Source: Chionoecetes opilio (taxonomy: Eukaryota > Arthropoda > Malacostraca > Decapoda > Majidae). From it: a DNA stretch of 64,000 bases. Position 1 is the first letter of the stretch. The number at the start of each line of letters is the position of its first letter. This document shows, in pieces, positions 47,345 to 60,474 of the stretch. The stretch is from NCBI GenBank assembly GCA_016584305.1, contig JACEEZ010000047.1, positions 69,419 through 133,418 on the forward strand, read 5' to 3'. The translations under genes and the position numbers were made by a program. A model generated the notes under the pieces. The model searched no databases. It worked only from the letters and a program-made list of their open reading frames with translations, and had not been told where the DNA came from.

Positions 47345-47753
47345 GAGTGGCGCAGCCCCCAGTTAGGTCAGGAAAGTATTGGTTGAAACTGCATATTTAC
47401 CAAGGTCTGTTATGAATCTGGTCTCAACACTCGCAAAAAACCCTTAATCGACATAACATGAATCATGCATGGCATTACCTGTCCATCTGAAGACACGCTG
47501 ACATAATGGCATCCTCTATGCTCATGTCACTGTGTCAGCAGCAAACAGAGGTCGTTGGATCCATGGAGCCACCACCTCTCCCCAGTTCTCATCGGCCTCT
47601 TCTTCGTCCTCAGTAGCGAGATCTAGGAAGTCGTAATAAGGCATTCTTCCCTCTGCCATCTCAACTCGTTCAGTAGCCAAGAAGCGGTCGGGCGCGAGCT
47701 TAGGTTCTTGGTGTTGTTGTTTAAGGCTGCAAGGATCCGTTGAGGAATTCTAA

Positions 47754-49254
47754 GAGGCCTAGTGATGCCCTATATCCTTTTCCTGATGATGATATCACAG
47801 GCGTGGTAGTTGTAAAGTCTTCAGCACAGGGCTGAACACATGGGTCTGTTGGCTCAGCACTGGCCAGCAGCACTGGAACAAAAGGAACTCAATTAATAAG
47901 GTATTTTAATATTATCATAACCATGAATATGTACAACCTACAAAGAGAAGACTACGACGATGAAAAAATTTCGAGTTGTTTTGGGCGAAATTGATATTCC
48001 AGGTGCTATATTTCCGTGCTCGCTGACAACATAGAAAAGACCTGAGGTGATGGTTGATGTGCAGAGGCTTCTAAACCAGGAAAACAGTCACAGCAGAGTC
48101 TCATTAAGAAGTAAGCAAGTGGTAGGGACACATTACGTACCTACCAGTTGCTTACCTTTTGACGAGGCTCTGTTATGACTCTGTTTTCTTGCTTTAGAAG
48201 CCTCTGCACATCAGCCATTACCTCAGGTTTTCTCTATAGTGTTGTCAGCAAGAACAGAGCACAGTAATATAGCACCTGGAATATCAATTTCGCGCAAAAT
48301 AACTCGAAATTCTTCCATTGCTGTAGTTTTCCCTTCGTAGGTCCATCCGCGGCGACCCCGCCTTATCCCCACAATGCACCGATGTAAACAAACCGTGACG
48401 TAGTTATGTCTGGGGCCCATTGTAGGAAAACAAGTGTGCCCTACCCCTTCCCGCATTCGCCAGCCTCCGAGTGGTCCGCTCTGCCCCGCTCTGCCGGGAG
48501 GATTATTACCCTAACTGAACATAACCTAACCTCCTAACGTGAGGGCTCTTCCCCTCTCGACCCCCCGGCAGGATTATTAACCTAACCGAACCTTAACCTG
48601 ACCTCCTTAAGGGTTAAGGGGCCTGATTGTGTGTCTGTATGCAGTATTACACAATTATATAATTTCTACAATATGTATATAAGTTTTGAAGGTTACGCGG
48701 AAGTGGATTAATACTGCACAGTATACTGAGCAAAAAATAATATAGAAAACGTAAGTGGTAACAGCGGTAGCAGCCGCGGAGTTCTCGTTCATCATAACCA
48801 CCGTGGCAAATTAAAAATAACATGGGGGGGCGAAACCCCCCCATGGAGTGGCGCAGCCCCCAGTTAGGTCAGGAAAGTATTGGTTGAAACTGCATATTTA
48901 CCAAGGTCTGTTATGAATCTGGTCTCAACACTCGCAAAAAACCCTTAATCGACATAACATGAATCATGCATGGCATTACCTGTCCATCTGAAGACACGCT
49001 GACATAATGGCATCCTCTATGCTCATGTCACTGTGTCAGCAGCAAACAGAGGTCGTTGGATCCATGGAGCCACCACCTCTCCCCAGTACTCATCGGCCTC
49101 TTCTTCGTCCTCAGTAGCGAGATCTAGGAAGTCGTAATAAGGCATTCTTCCCTCTGCCATCTCAACTCGTTCAGTAGCCAAGAAGCGGTCGGGCGCGAGC
49201 TTAGGTTCTTGGTGTTGTTGTTTAAGGCTGCAAGGATCCGTTGAGGAATTCTAA
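47754..49254. repeat. Tandem unit 2 (1501 bp)
   Basis: Second unit, nearly identical to unit 1. Foldback arms are at 47952-48127 and 48138-48326, the exon-like segment at 48141-48456 and the GC hairpin at 48821-48845. Observed differences are single substitutions, for example in the frame at 48430 (His to Thr context: GHACFP in unit 1 reads GHTCFP here). Confidence 0.93.
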
Positions 49255-49331
49255 GAGGCCTAGTGATGCCCTATATCCTTTTCCTGATGATGATATCACA
49301 GGCGTGGTAGTTGTAAAGTCTTCAGCACAGG
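49255..49331. repeat. Start of a third tandem unit, cut at 49331
   Basis: Follows units 1 and 2 up to CTTCAGCACAGG and then breaks into unrelated sequence (TTAAAAGGCGGACG). This marks the junction where the inverted right arm is joined. Confidence 0.85.
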
Positions 49332-49580
49332 TTAAAAGGCGGACGACAATGATGTTGGATTGTTGACAAGATGGACGCCTGCCGCCTTCAGTACAGTCCT
49401 CGAAAACGCGCGCTTGTTAAAAAAAATTGCATTTCTGCCCGGAGGACCGCCAGCTTGATCCCCTAGCCAATAGGAACCACGGGTGGGATGGGGCCAGTCT
49501 AGAAGTATTTTCGCGAGCATCAGTCCAGTCCGCAAGACGCATGTAGACTAGACAGCAAAAACGTGAAGTGTGAACCGGGC
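49332..49580 (-). mobile_element. Variant of the TTCACAC-ended MITE at the arm junction
   Basis: On the minus strand the end GGCCCGGTTCACACTTCACG with GTTTTTGCTGTC and the 'gtctacatgcgtctt' block match the left end of the 45960-46250 MITE. The interior and the opposite end differ. Either it is a longer relative of the MITE or the MITE end marks the break. Confidence 0.6.
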
Positions 49581-49992
49581 CTTAGAGTTCCTCAACGGAT
49601 CCTTGCAGCCCTAAACAACAACACCAAGAGCATAAGCACGCGCCCGACCGCTTCAGGTGTGAGGAACTACACCTGAACTACACCTCCATCGTCCCAGTAG
49701 CATATTAACAATACGCTCGCCTTTTCGGCAGGCCGCTCCAGCCTCCCGCATTGGCACCTCCTCCAGCCGCTTGGCTCCGCCCACTCTTGAGTTCTCTCTC
49801 ATCCACAGAGGGATGGGAAACTCATATATTCTGATTGACTCATCCCCCTGTAGTGACATTTGACCTCACCACATGGTCCACCTCTCTCTCTCTCTCTCTC
49901 TCTCCAACAATATGTATACATTATTAATAATAGTAATAGTGAGTGATCTAAAAGGAAGATTTTTAATTCTGGCGTGCCATTAACGAAAGCTT

Positions 49993-49995
49993 TAT
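49993..49995. other. Empty site of the Harbinger-like insertion
   Basis: A single ATA (minus strand) lies in GATATATAAAGC, where the left arm has ATA-element-ATA (43347-45361). Confidence 0.85.
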
Positions 49996-50060
49996 ATATC
50001 TTCAGTGTTGACCTCACTGATTGACTCATCCCCCCGTAGGGACATATGACCTCACCACAT

Positions 50061-50096
50061 CTCTCTCTCTCTCTCTCTCTCTCTCCTCTCTCTCTC

Positions 50097-50182
<86 letters not shown>
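50061..50182. repeat. (CT)n microsatellite
   Basis: Counterpart of the GA tract at 43185-43282, with a few CCT interruptions. Confidence 0.96.
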
Positions 50183-50185
<3 letters not shown>

Positions 50186-50315
50186 ATAGTTTTTAGTTAT
50201 TCATATATTCTAAAGCTGCTGTGAAATTTGCAATTTCACAGCCATTATTATTCCCATCATTATTGTTTTTTATCACTTTTTTATTTTACAAAATTTATTA
50301 TGCTATTCTATTAAT

Positions 50316-52790
50316 GGTCGACCCCAAAAAAGGGGTCTGATTCAGTGTGGGGGTTGGGAAGGCTTTTTCGCTGCTGATTAAAAAAGGGGCATTGTTTTTT
50401 CTTAGCAGTATATTTTTTAAAATATCGCATTTTAAATTTTAATGCATTATAAAAATACGTATATAAATTATATTTTTAATCGAAAAAACCCCCCACGTTA
50501 ATATATATATCGAATTTAAATTTTCGGGTGGGCCTGCGGCTTTATTAAGACCTAATGTCATATCGGAAAAAATAACTTAAATTTGTTCCAAAATATATCC
50601 AAAAATTTTCCCACATTTGAAACCCCCCCCGAAAATATCCCAAAAAAAGAAAATTTTACTTTTATTATTATATATATATTATATATTTTTTTTTGGTTTT
50701 TTTGGAAACACAACTTCAAATTTTTTTTTGAGAAAAAGAGCGCTATTTTCAAAGAACAGTAGATCTAGACGTTCTTCAGAAAACAGTCAAGACTTGAAGG
50801 GTTTTAAATACTTTATTATCAAAAATATACCAAACACAAAGATCCCCTGTCCATAGTACACAAAGTTTTGTGTTTGTTGTTCGTTTTGTGGGGAAATGCC
50901 CTGGTGGAAACTTTCCCCCCGCTCATCACTGCCCGCCCCAAAGTTTCTTTTGGGGAAAAAATCAAGAGTGAAGGGAAAAAAAGTGGTTTTTTGATGATCG
51001 AGCCCCAAGGCATGAAAATTTTCAACATGTCATTAAAAGTTCCCATAATTCATGCCAAACATTCCCCAGGTAGTTCTTTATAACACCAAAAAGTTTTTCC
51101 AAAGCAGCTTTTCCGGGCGGGAGGCTCTTTACAAATCATCATTTTGAGTAGTTGACGAATTTGGGGGCCATTGAAAACACCTCCCTTTATTGGTTCAGAT
51201 ACAGGCGTTCAAACTTTGCTAACAAATACTAAAACCCCAGCACCTTTTTTGATCCATGGCCCCTTCAAAAAAATTTTCATTAACCCAAGTTTCAGAGCAA
51301 TGGGGGAAAGTACACCTTTTCACTTCAAAAAGAGGTTTGTACATACAGTTGAACCTGCCAGGTGAGTTTTTCGGTCGTGCGGCCTTTCCTTTTGTTTGAA
51401 AATGTTTGCTCTCCGCTCTAGAGTCCCAAAACAAAGAAAACACAGTGTTAGGGTAACCTAAGGGGGGAAGCCCAAAGAAAGGGAGATTACCTTCAGGTCC
51501 CCCACACAGATTCCACTGAGTTCTTCATATTTAACGCAGATAACAAAGTTTTCATATTTTCAAATTTTCACTCATTTCATGGCATGGAAATTTGGGAAAA
51601 CACCGGAGTTATTTTTTATGCGAAAACGGCCTTTTTAGCGTTTTTTTTTTCCTGAATCTAGAACAGCCGCCACCACTCTTTTCAAAGTGTGAGACTCACA
51701 AAATTGTTCCTGAGTGTTCAACATCAAAGCAGTAACAGAGTTGTGCCATCTTGAGGAAGTTTTAAAGTTCTTTTGTCTACGACGAAACGTGGTGAGGGGG
51801 AAAAACCTTGAGAAATTCCATTCCTTTAGACAACCAAAGGGTTCACTTTTCCCTGGGTAAATCTAGGTCCTGCAAGGTCAGTAGCATTTCCCGATGTGAA
51901 TTGGGTCTCGTTGTCTGCCATTTCTTTAAAGTCGTACCCTGGGGTTTTCTCCCGTTTGAATCGTTTACTTATAGCACAGGCCCCGATGGGGAAAGTCTCA
52001 GGATACCTGATTTTAGCCGGTTTTTTTGAAATCCTTTTATGTTTTAAAGAGGGAGAATAGCAGTATACTGTGTCCTTTTTTCACGCCAAAACCATTGGGA
52101 TGCCGAAGCCTGCCCGATGCCGTTTTCCCCGCATCCATTCATTAAGGGGTTCACACGGGGGTTGCATGAGGGGCCCATTTTATCTTGATCACCTTACGGC
52201 ATTGAAGTAATGGATAAGTGCTTTTAAAATTCTTTGCAAGAGGTTTTTTCAGACGTCAGGGGTAAAAATTCCAAATATGTAACAAAAAGGCCCCCATCAT
52301 TTACACAGTTACGGCGCCCCAAGCCCGGGACAAGGGACTATATGGTAAACCCAACTAAAATTAGGACCATATCTCACAAACCTAAAAAAACAAACACTCA
52401 TATCGCAAAGAAAAAAAAAATGTTTAAAAACATATGTCAATAGCGCACGATCATAGGAAAAAATGTATACAAGCCTGCTAACCCTCGCCAATACGCAGCG
52501 GCACACCCCCCCCTGTCACTGCAAAAACCCCCGAAAAAAAACACTGCACTGCCCTAAATGGGCCCCTTGAGAAAAAAAAAGATTAAGAGTTTAAATGAAA
52601 ACTTGGCGAAACCTATTTCTGCTGATTTTACCCATATTTTTCAGAATTGGGGGTTTTTTCTCAAAAACTGGCGGATGATTTAATTAAACATAGATTCGTT
52701 CAGCGGGGTCGATTACCTATAATCAGTTTCATTTAGTCCAGCCCTATCTTCGTTTTTTTTTTGTCGACCTTTACACCGTCACCTTTTTGG
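50316..52790 (+). mobile_element. Dispersed GTCGAC-ended repeat, copy 2 (insertion in right arm)
   Basis: Collinear with 6915-8785 in the same orientation. It interrupts the AT-rich arm sequence exactly between 'ctattctatta' and 'tttttatcactgttaatt', which are adjacent in the left arm (about 43070-43050, reversed). It is therefore a genuine insertion and a mobile element. Ends are GGTCGACCCC and, on the other side, a T run followed by GTCGACC and about 25 further bases of uncertain origin. Heavy homopolymer noise prevents finding a transposase. Confidence 0.65.
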
Positions 52791-53090
52791 CGCCCTTTAT
52801 ATTTTTATCACTGTTAATTGTATCATTATTTTTATCTTTTTTTTATTTTACATTATTATTAACATTTTTACCATCATTGATGATAATTGTTATTATTAGT
52901 TTTACTATTATTATTATTAATTATTTTTTATCATCAATTATTATTATATTTTTATTATTTTATTTTTTAAATAATATCTTATTATATTATACTTTTTTTA
53001 TTTTATGCTATAATATTTTTTGTTTTTGTTTTTTTTTTTAGTTATGTAATGATTAAGAAAATCTACAAAAACTATTTTTTATGACGTATA

Positions 53091-53765
53091 CTATTTAATA
53101 ATATAAGCGAAAGTGTGTGTTGGGGTGGCCCGCGTAGGGCGCCCCCTGTGCCCCAATCCCCTCATATGGCACAGTTTTTGGAACCAGCTCGACCAGGGGC
53201 AAATTTTAAATCCCTTATGAGATGATCCGATCACTTTTTTTTCTTTTTTTTAGCAACCTATTTGCGAAATTGGAAACAAAAATGTGGGTTGCGAAAAAAG
53301 AAGAAACTTTTTGGGAGGGGGATGGGGAAGGGTAGTGAAAGGGTGGGGTTATGGGTAAGGGTGGGGGTGATGGGGGTGAATGGGTGGGGGGGGATGTGTG
53401 ATGGGGGAGGGGAAAAGGTGGGAGGGAGGGTAATGGTGAGTGAATGTGTGGTGGGATGGGTAATGGGGAGTGAATGGGTGGGGGGGGGATCGGTAATGGG
53501 AGTGAAAGGGGGGGGGTGAGGGTAAGCGTTTAAAACAACATTTCTACATCCGATTTCAGGAAAGTTTTAAGGGGCTATTGGAGATCCGTGTTTGGTGGGC
53601 CCGGCCCCAAAAACACTCTCCAAAAGTGAAAAGGAAAAGGCCAAAAGAAAGAAAGGCCAAAAAAAGAAAAAAAGGAAAAAAAAAGGAGGTGGGCCAAAAA
53701 GGCCCCCCAATACCCTCCCCAGGGGCTAGCCAAAAAGTCCGCCCGGAGGGGGGGGGGTTGGGTAG
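53091..53765 (+). mobile_element. Helitron copy, inverted counterpart of 42132-42739
   Basis: The start resembles TATTTAATAATATAAGCG and the end GTCCGCCCGGAGGG ... GTAG. It occupies the position equivalent to the left-arm Helitron, so that insertion predates the duplication. It carries the GGGTGATGGG-type minisatellite at 53310-53520. Confidence 0.75.
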
Positions 53766-53913
53766 TAGTACATAAGTTGGGTTTTTTTTCCTTTGTTTGT
53801 TAGTTTAAAATATTAGGCCTTACGAGAAGCTACGCTGCCCACACATACATGTTTTTAAAATTAAGTCAATACAAGAGTTCGGCTCCCAAAGGACCAGGGC
53901 TTTGATCATTATA

Positions 53914-54556
53914 TCTATCTATAATAAAAAAAGCGAAAAATGGTCTGTCGTCGTCTGTGTGTGTGTGTGTTTGTGTGTGTGTGGTGTTTGGGGTTTTGGG
54001 GTATACGTTTTCCCCCCCCCGTGGCACAAACCCCCATATGCACAGTTTGGAAACCGGGGGGGGGGGGGGCAGGGGGAAGGTTTTAAGCCCACTTATAGAA
54101 GATCCGATCACTTTTTTTTTTTTTTTTTAGCAGCCCATTACGAGAATTTTGAAAAAAAAATGGGTTTTCGAGAATTTTAGGAAACCTTGAGTAGGGTATG
54201 GGGATTGGGTGGTAATGGGTGGGGTGAGGGGAAGGGTTGTGGGTGATGGGTGAGTGAATGGGGGGGGGGGTGATGGGTATGGGGAGGGGAATAGGTGGGG
54301 GTGATGGGTAATGGGTGAGTGAAAGGGTGTGTGGTGATGGGTTTAATGGGGAGTGAATGGGTGGGGGGTGATGGGTAATGGGGTGAGTGAATGGGTGGGG
54401 TGATGGAATGGGGGGGATAATAATTTCTACATCCATGAAGGTTGAGGGCTATCTGACTCTGTGTTTGGTGGGCCTTTAAAACACCAGGTGGTGGCCCCCA
54501 AGGGCCCCACCTGCCTCCGCAGGAGCTCCAGTTCGCCCGGGGCGGCTTTGCGCTAG
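53914..54556 (+). mobile_element. Second Helitron copy, private to the right arm
   Basis: Starts TCTATCTATAAT after host ATTATA and ends TTTGCGCTAG before host TGTAGATTG. The left arm has ATTATATGTATG uninterrupted (minus strand, about 41985-41995), so the A|T target is again evident. Internal GT tract at 53957-53985 and GTGATGGG repeats at 54200-54410. Confidence 0.8.
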
Positions 54557-54604
54557 TGTAGATTGTGGTTCTAAAAAAAGACCAATAGTCCCATAAACAA
54601 TCAA

Positions 54605-54654
54605 TCAATCTCTCTCTCTCTCTGTCTCTCTCTCGTCTCTCTCTCTCTCTCTCG

Positions 54655-54714
<60 letters not shown>

Positions 54715-54721
54715 ATCTCCC

Positions 54722-54773
<52 letters not shown>

Positions 54774-54787
54774 TCCCTCTCTTTTTT

Positions 54788-54874
<87 letters not shown>

Positions 54875-54885
54875 CTCTTTTCCAC
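54605..54885. repeat. Long interrupted (CT)n microsatellite
   Basis: About 280 bp; counterpart of the 106-bp GA tract at 41803-41908, so it has expanded or was duplicated in this arm. Confidence 0.96.
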
Positions 54886-55239
54886 TCTATAGGACCAACA
54901 AACTCCAGTTGCCGCTCATGTTTGCCAGCTTACGGTAAACTTTCCCCTACCAAATATATGTTTATCAGTATAAAGGATACACTGTTATCTTCGGAAATGT
55001 TTGTTCTATAAATTATCAAATAAAAAACAGTAAAAAACTAAAGAAAGCCATTGGGGATTTTCCAAAGAAATATGCATGAATTTAAAATTCTTTTAAAAAT
55101 TCCCTTCCCCTTTAAATTTTTCTGCGGGGAAAAACTTTTTACAGGAGAATTCAATAGATGCGGAATTTCATTAGCTTTCCTTGGTATAATTGTTTCTGGA
55201 AAAATGAATGAACAGCATGAAAAAATTTAAGCTTTAAGT

Positions 55240-57597
55240 AAATAAATAACTTTCAAAAAAAGGGGTTTTTTTTTCCCCCGATTTCCAAAAGTTTTTGTAG
55301 TAGTTTTATATTTTAGGGAAAGATTTGACATGGATGGGGAAATTTCCGGACAAAAGCCCCAAAATTTTTTAAACATTCTACATGGTCCCTTTAGTTCCCC
55401 AAATTTTTTATAGGCACCACCCCTCCTGAAACATTTGGCAGCCATCTGGATTTTTATGATGCCACATGGGAAAAAACTAAATTACCCAAAGGGCTCAGCT
55501 GAAAAACCCCATTAGGATATGTTTCTTGGTGCCCCAAACATACAACCCCCAAGTAAAGGAATACATTTACCATTTATAATAAATTTTAAAAGGTTTTTTG
55601 GTCAAAAATTTAACAAAAAATTAAACGGATAACATAATCCTAATATTTTTTTTTCTATTTAAAGGGTTTAAAACTAGCAAGAGGGTTTGGGACCCCTGGT
55701 TGATCTGTAAAGGGAAAAGACAAAAGAGCCGGGAAAATGCCCCCCTAAATGTACAAGGGAGGGGGAAAAGGGTCCGGAGCATAAGCAATTTTTAAAAAAC
55801 TTTTAATGTTTTTAAGAGGCAGGTGCACTCCCATTAGTACTGAATTTTGGGAGAAGAGAAAAACTACAGATGAAGGGTCCAAAAGGGGGGGGGTATGGCA
55901 CAAATCCGCAATGAAAAAAAATTTTTTTTAAAAAAAAGAAAAAACGGGAAAAGATTTATAAAAAGCGGACGGGAGGGGGCCCTCGGGGGGAGAAAACCCC
56001 CTATGGGGGGAAACGCCCAGGGCGTAAGTCGAGGGAAACAAAATGGCCGTTTTAATTTTTTGGAAAAGGGGAGGGACACTTCCATGAGTTTAGAAAAAAT
56101 TTGGGAAAGCTGATGAGAAATAAAAAAAGATTGCTACAAAAAGCATGAAACACAATTAATGGCTAGTTTGGGAAAGGGTGGCGTTTCCCCAAAAGAAATT
56201 GAAGCAAATATCTTTTGGAGTGTTTAACAAAAATAAAAATGCCATCGACATGACCCGGGAAACCAAGGGAAAGGGCTTTGGGGTTTCCCTTCTAAAGAAA
56301 AGAGGATAAAAAACAGGAGCACTTGTGGAGCTTTTTTACCCCTGTGGGAAAAACTTTTGTGGAAGCGGGCCCTTTACTTAAAATTTTCGGAATTTTTTCA
56401 GCTGTTAAAAAGCGCCCGCAAAACCTTTGGGGGTTGAAACAGAGACAAAACCAAACCCCACTTAAGGAAAAACTTTAGCATATTTCCCCGCAAGCTCAAG
56501 AAAAGTGATACCCAAAAATAAGATTTGGTTTTGAAAAAGGGGCAGGGAAAGATATTTTGAAACGGGGAAAGGGGATGTGATTATGAAGGTGATGCATTAC
56601 TGCTGGCAAAGGCACCCAAAAGCTAAGGGCCCCAAAGGAGATTGTAAAGGCAATAAAGGTTTCCATTTCGATGGAAAATTTCCCTTCTGGTTGTCAGGAA
56701 GAGTCAGTCCCAATTCTACTCTCAGGGCCCCTTTGTGCCATGCATTGTTTGGTGCTGACCAAAAGGACCAAGTTTCCCACAGATTAAAGGCAAACCTCAC
56801 AGTTTTCAGCCCAAATTCTGTCCCAATTTCGGGAAACATGAAATTTCTTCTTTTTCAACACTCCCCCAATTGTTGGTTTGGGGAAAACCACCCTTCCCAT
56901 GTACATTGGAAGGAAGATTTCAAAAACCCCCCCCCCCAAAAAAAAAAAGAAAAGGGGTAAAAAAAGTTTAGAACAAATTTTAAGGATTTGGGGGCCTCTG
57001 AAATTTAAAGAAAAAGGAGTTCGTTTGAAAACCAAGGGGGATTTTTCCTTTTTGGGGGTGCCCGGGCCCTTTTAAGTCCAAAGGGTTCCCTTTCCGGGAA
57101 AGGGCGCATCACTTTTGGTTGCGTTGAAACTGGCCAAAATTTTTCAAGTTCCCCAAAAGGGGTTTTTTCCGGGCCAAGGGCATCCCCGAAAGGCCGGGAA
57201 GGGGAGAATTTGAAATTTTTGGTCAAAGTAAAAGGAATATGGAAAGGTGTGTGCGAAAAACTAAGGGCCCAATAATTTTCTTTTTGTTAAAAAAATAAAG
57301 CAGTTTTTCCTTAAAAAAAAAAAAAAAAAAAAAAAAATTTTTTTTTAAAGGGATTGCTTCCTTAAAACCCCCAGAAAATTTTGTTTTTGACACCAAGATC
57401 ATGATTAAGTGGCTTAGCAGCTGATATTTTGTTAGATATGGGGTTTTCTACGAGGCGATCATAAAATCCAAGATGGCCCCAAAATTTGTATCAGGGGGAA
57501 AAGGGGTTGCCTATAAAAAAAGGGGGACACAAAGGCAATGGGTAGAATGTGGAAAAAAATTGGCGCTTTTGTCCCGGGAAAGCCCCATCCCTTGCTA
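55240..57597. mobile_element. Unclassified ~2.35-kb insertion in the right arm
   Basis: Sequence on both sides matches the left arm ('taagtaaataaataac' to 55246; 'ctccaagtggttaagacaat' from about 57632). The left arm has only about 160 bp between these points (41290-41445). The inserted segment is full of homopolymer runs. A 127-codon frame (56577-56957) has no motif I know. It is probably a transposon of unknown type with unreadable ends. Confidence 0.45.
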
Positions 57598-59348
57598 AGG
57601 GTGCCCCCCATTAAGGGTAAAAAACCCTTTGGGCTCCAAGTGGTTAAGACAATTATTTTGACAGACAAAAATAAATAAAAATAATTCCCGTCCCCTTTTA
57701 AATATCATGGTTTTAAATATGTTCAGCATTTCTCGTACCCGGAGGGGTAAGGTTTTTGTACCCCTGGTGGGACAGGACCCCAGGTTTTCCATGCCTACTG
57801 CCCGCCCCCGAGAAATTTTACATGGGAGAAACATATACCCCAAAATAATTCCCCCGGGAAAAAGGGGTAGATTCAAAGGGGCCGTGTTTTAAAAAAATGT
57901 ACAAGAAAAATAGTGAGCACAACTAACGACTGAAAGAAAAAATTTTGAGAAAAAAATTTATGCGCTACTTTTTTTTTTTTTTAGCCCTCCTTTTTGGTTT
58001 TTAAAAGATATTTTTGTTGCAGATTTTTGTAATTATGAAAAATGATGCGGAAAGGGGGATGGTGGCCCCAGGTATTTTAAAATCAAAAGGTTGGGGTCAG
58101 AAAAACCCGGGTTTGGGGAAAATAATAAGGTGTGGAAAAAGATGGCGCCGCAATAGGTGCGGGGGGTCACTCAAACAAATACAGGGGATACGGGACCGCT
58201 TTTCTAGGTATATATCACTCTATGGTGGGGTTTTATTTACATTATTTTGGAATAAAACCACCAAAAAAACACTTTAAAAAAACATTTTTTATAATTAAAA
58301 AAAAACAAAAAGAAAGGGGGAGAAAAAAATGTTTCAAATAATGAAACAAAAAGCCAATCGACCCAGAGCACTACGGCCCGGGAAAAAATGAGGGGTTTCG
58401 AAAAGACACAGGCTTTCTATTTTTTTATTTACATTAAAAGACTAGATAGGGGATTAACAGAGATTCAGTAGGGTTTTCTGATGATACTAAGATTTGGTAG
58501 GATTATTTGATCACAGTTGATATAAAAAAGGTTTGCAGGGGGAAATTTAAAAACATAAGGGAAAAAAAGAAACACAAGAGGTCGTGAGACCTGCAATGAT
58601 ATTTTTCCCGTTTTAAAATCTTTTTAAACCAATCCATTTTCATCCCCATCCATGAAATTTTCTAGGCTCCTTTTAAAAAATCATTTTTTTCATAGAAAAC
58701 GAAAAAATAAAATAAAAAAAAAAACAAGAAGATAGATAGATATTATGGGTTTTAAGGCGCCGCAACTGCCCGGGTTAAATTTTCGTTTTTGGGGTTTTAC
58801 CCCAGTCCCCCCCTGGGGGCCCGGAAAACACGGTCAACAAAGGACGTTTTTTCGGTCGACCTTGGGAAAACCCCCGTTTAGGCACCGTAGTGGCGGGGCC
58901 AGGACACCGTGTTCCAAAGGGTGGTTGTGGTTTGGGCCCCCCCAAAATCCTTTGGGGGACCCGTGTAGGGCATTTTTAAGAGGCTTTCATTTAAAGCCTC
59001 TTAAATTTTGGTCCCTGTGGAGGTATCCGGGGCTACGGGTACGCCGGGGGTACAACCGTGTGGGTTGTGTAGCATTCGTGAAAGTCCGGGGTTTTTGGGG
59101 GGACTTTGGGGGTTTTCAAAAGATACAGTAAAAGTAAAATTTAAATTTTTTTTTTTTGATTTAAAAACCCCCAAAAAAAAAAAAAAAAAAAAAATTTTAA
59201 AAAAAAAAAAAAATATATATGAGAAAAAATAGTATAAATTTAAAAGAATAAAAGTGAATCAAAAAAATCATAAAAATTGTTGAGAAGGCCCGCCCTCTTA
59301 AAAAAAGGAAAGTGTGGAAATTATCCACCCAACCCCCCTTTAATAATT
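57598..59348 (-). repeat. Right-arm segment matching 39646-41290
   Basis: Contains noisy inverted copies of the LINE tail (58560-58670), the FADDTKIG fragment (plus strand here, 58430-58545) and the ACCCCAGTCCCAC MITE (58760-59115). The CACGG repeats and the 28-bp palindrome of that MITE are recognisable but damaged. Confidence 0.7.
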
Positions 59349-59964
59349 CCCAAAGATCTGAAACTCGAGAAATTTCCAGTGGGGGCTGGGCCCGTTTTAA
59401 ATCAAAGGTTTGGTTTTCTGGGGGTTTTTTTGGCCCCCGCGAAATAATATTTTTTATAAATAATTTTGCAATAAACATTGATGCACCCCCCATTTGAATA
59501 CCAAAAAAAAATAGTTTCTGTTGTTCTGCTAATTATATGGATGACATGAAATTACGAGGAACTTCTATTTAAAAGCAATTTTAAAGCAAATTTCCGCCCG
59601 AAATAGGGAAAATTTTAAAGTAGTCGTCCAGACCCATTTTTTTTGCCTAATTTTTTGGGACTTTACATTAAAACACCTATCCACCAAAAAAATTGATTTC
59701 CGGCCCTTATTTCCGTAAAAACACGATTTTTGAAAAAAAGCGCGCGAAAAAAAAAATCTTCCCCCAACGGGGGCTACGATGTTTGATGACGTCAGAAAAG
59801 GGACGCCCGCAGCCCGGACCCCTGTGGGCAAATGTTATGATGACCATTTCTTTCGGTGTCAGAGTGAATCTGTCGCTGTGACCGACCTCTTCCCACACCC
59901 CCCTGCACACACGCCTGCGCACCAAAACCCTTCCTGCTACACACAACATACACCCCCAAAACAC

Positions 59965-60312
59965 ACACGGTGTGGGGGGGCGTGTGGCAGGCGTGTTTTG
60001 TGGGAAGTGGCGTGTGTGTAAGAAGGGTGTCGGTGTGCAGATGTGTCAGGCGGTGTGGGGGAAGGGTGCGGTGTGCGGGTGTGTGGGGAAAGGAAGCGGT
60101 GTGGGGGAAGGGGGCGGTGGGGGGGGAAAGGGGCTGGTGCAGGCGTGGTGTGTGAGGCGTCGTGTGGGAAGGGTGTGGGTGTGCGGCGGTGTGGGGGAAA
60201 GGGAAGGGTCGCAGGCGTTGGTGTGGGAAGGAGGCGGGGGTGTGAGGGCGTGTGGTGGGAAGGAGGCGTGTATGAAAGGTGTGTGTGGGAAGGAGGCGTG
60301 TGTGCGGGCGTG
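59965..60312. repeat. GT/GC-rich minisatellite, block 1
   Basis: Degenerate units of the type GTGTGGGAAGGAGGCGTGT of 18-30 bp. Long frames on both strands (His/Pro- or Gly-rich) translate the repeat only. Block 2 at 61378-61612 has the same unit. Confidence 0.85.
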
Positions 60313-60474
60313 GGAAAAAACTTTGGAAAAAAGCCCTTCACCCCTATCTTTTTTTTTTTCCCCCCTATACAAAAAGCCGGGGGAATGGCGGGAATAGGGG
60401 TTTTGGGTGGGGGAAGCAAATAAAAGTGTTTTTAGGGGCTCCCCAAAAAAACAAAAAGTCAAATGTAAAAATCA

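Larger units (their letters stand above)
46253..47753. repeat. Tandem unit 1 (1501 bp)
   Basis: Unit boundaries are set at GAGGCCTAGTGATG. The next unit starts at 47754 and the remnant of a third at 49255, giving an exact period of 1501 bp. Units 1 and 2 differ at only a handful of positions. Each contains a long foldback (46451-46825), an exon-like minus-strand segment and a GC hairpin (47320-47344). Confidence 0.93.

Noticed and set aside
56577..56960. 127-residue frame in the right arm
   Set aside because: No recognisable motif, in sequence dominated by homopolymer errors.
59937..60462. His/Pro-rich proteins of 130-160 residues
   Set aside because: Open frames exist in several registers over a GT-rich minisatellite and show no domain.
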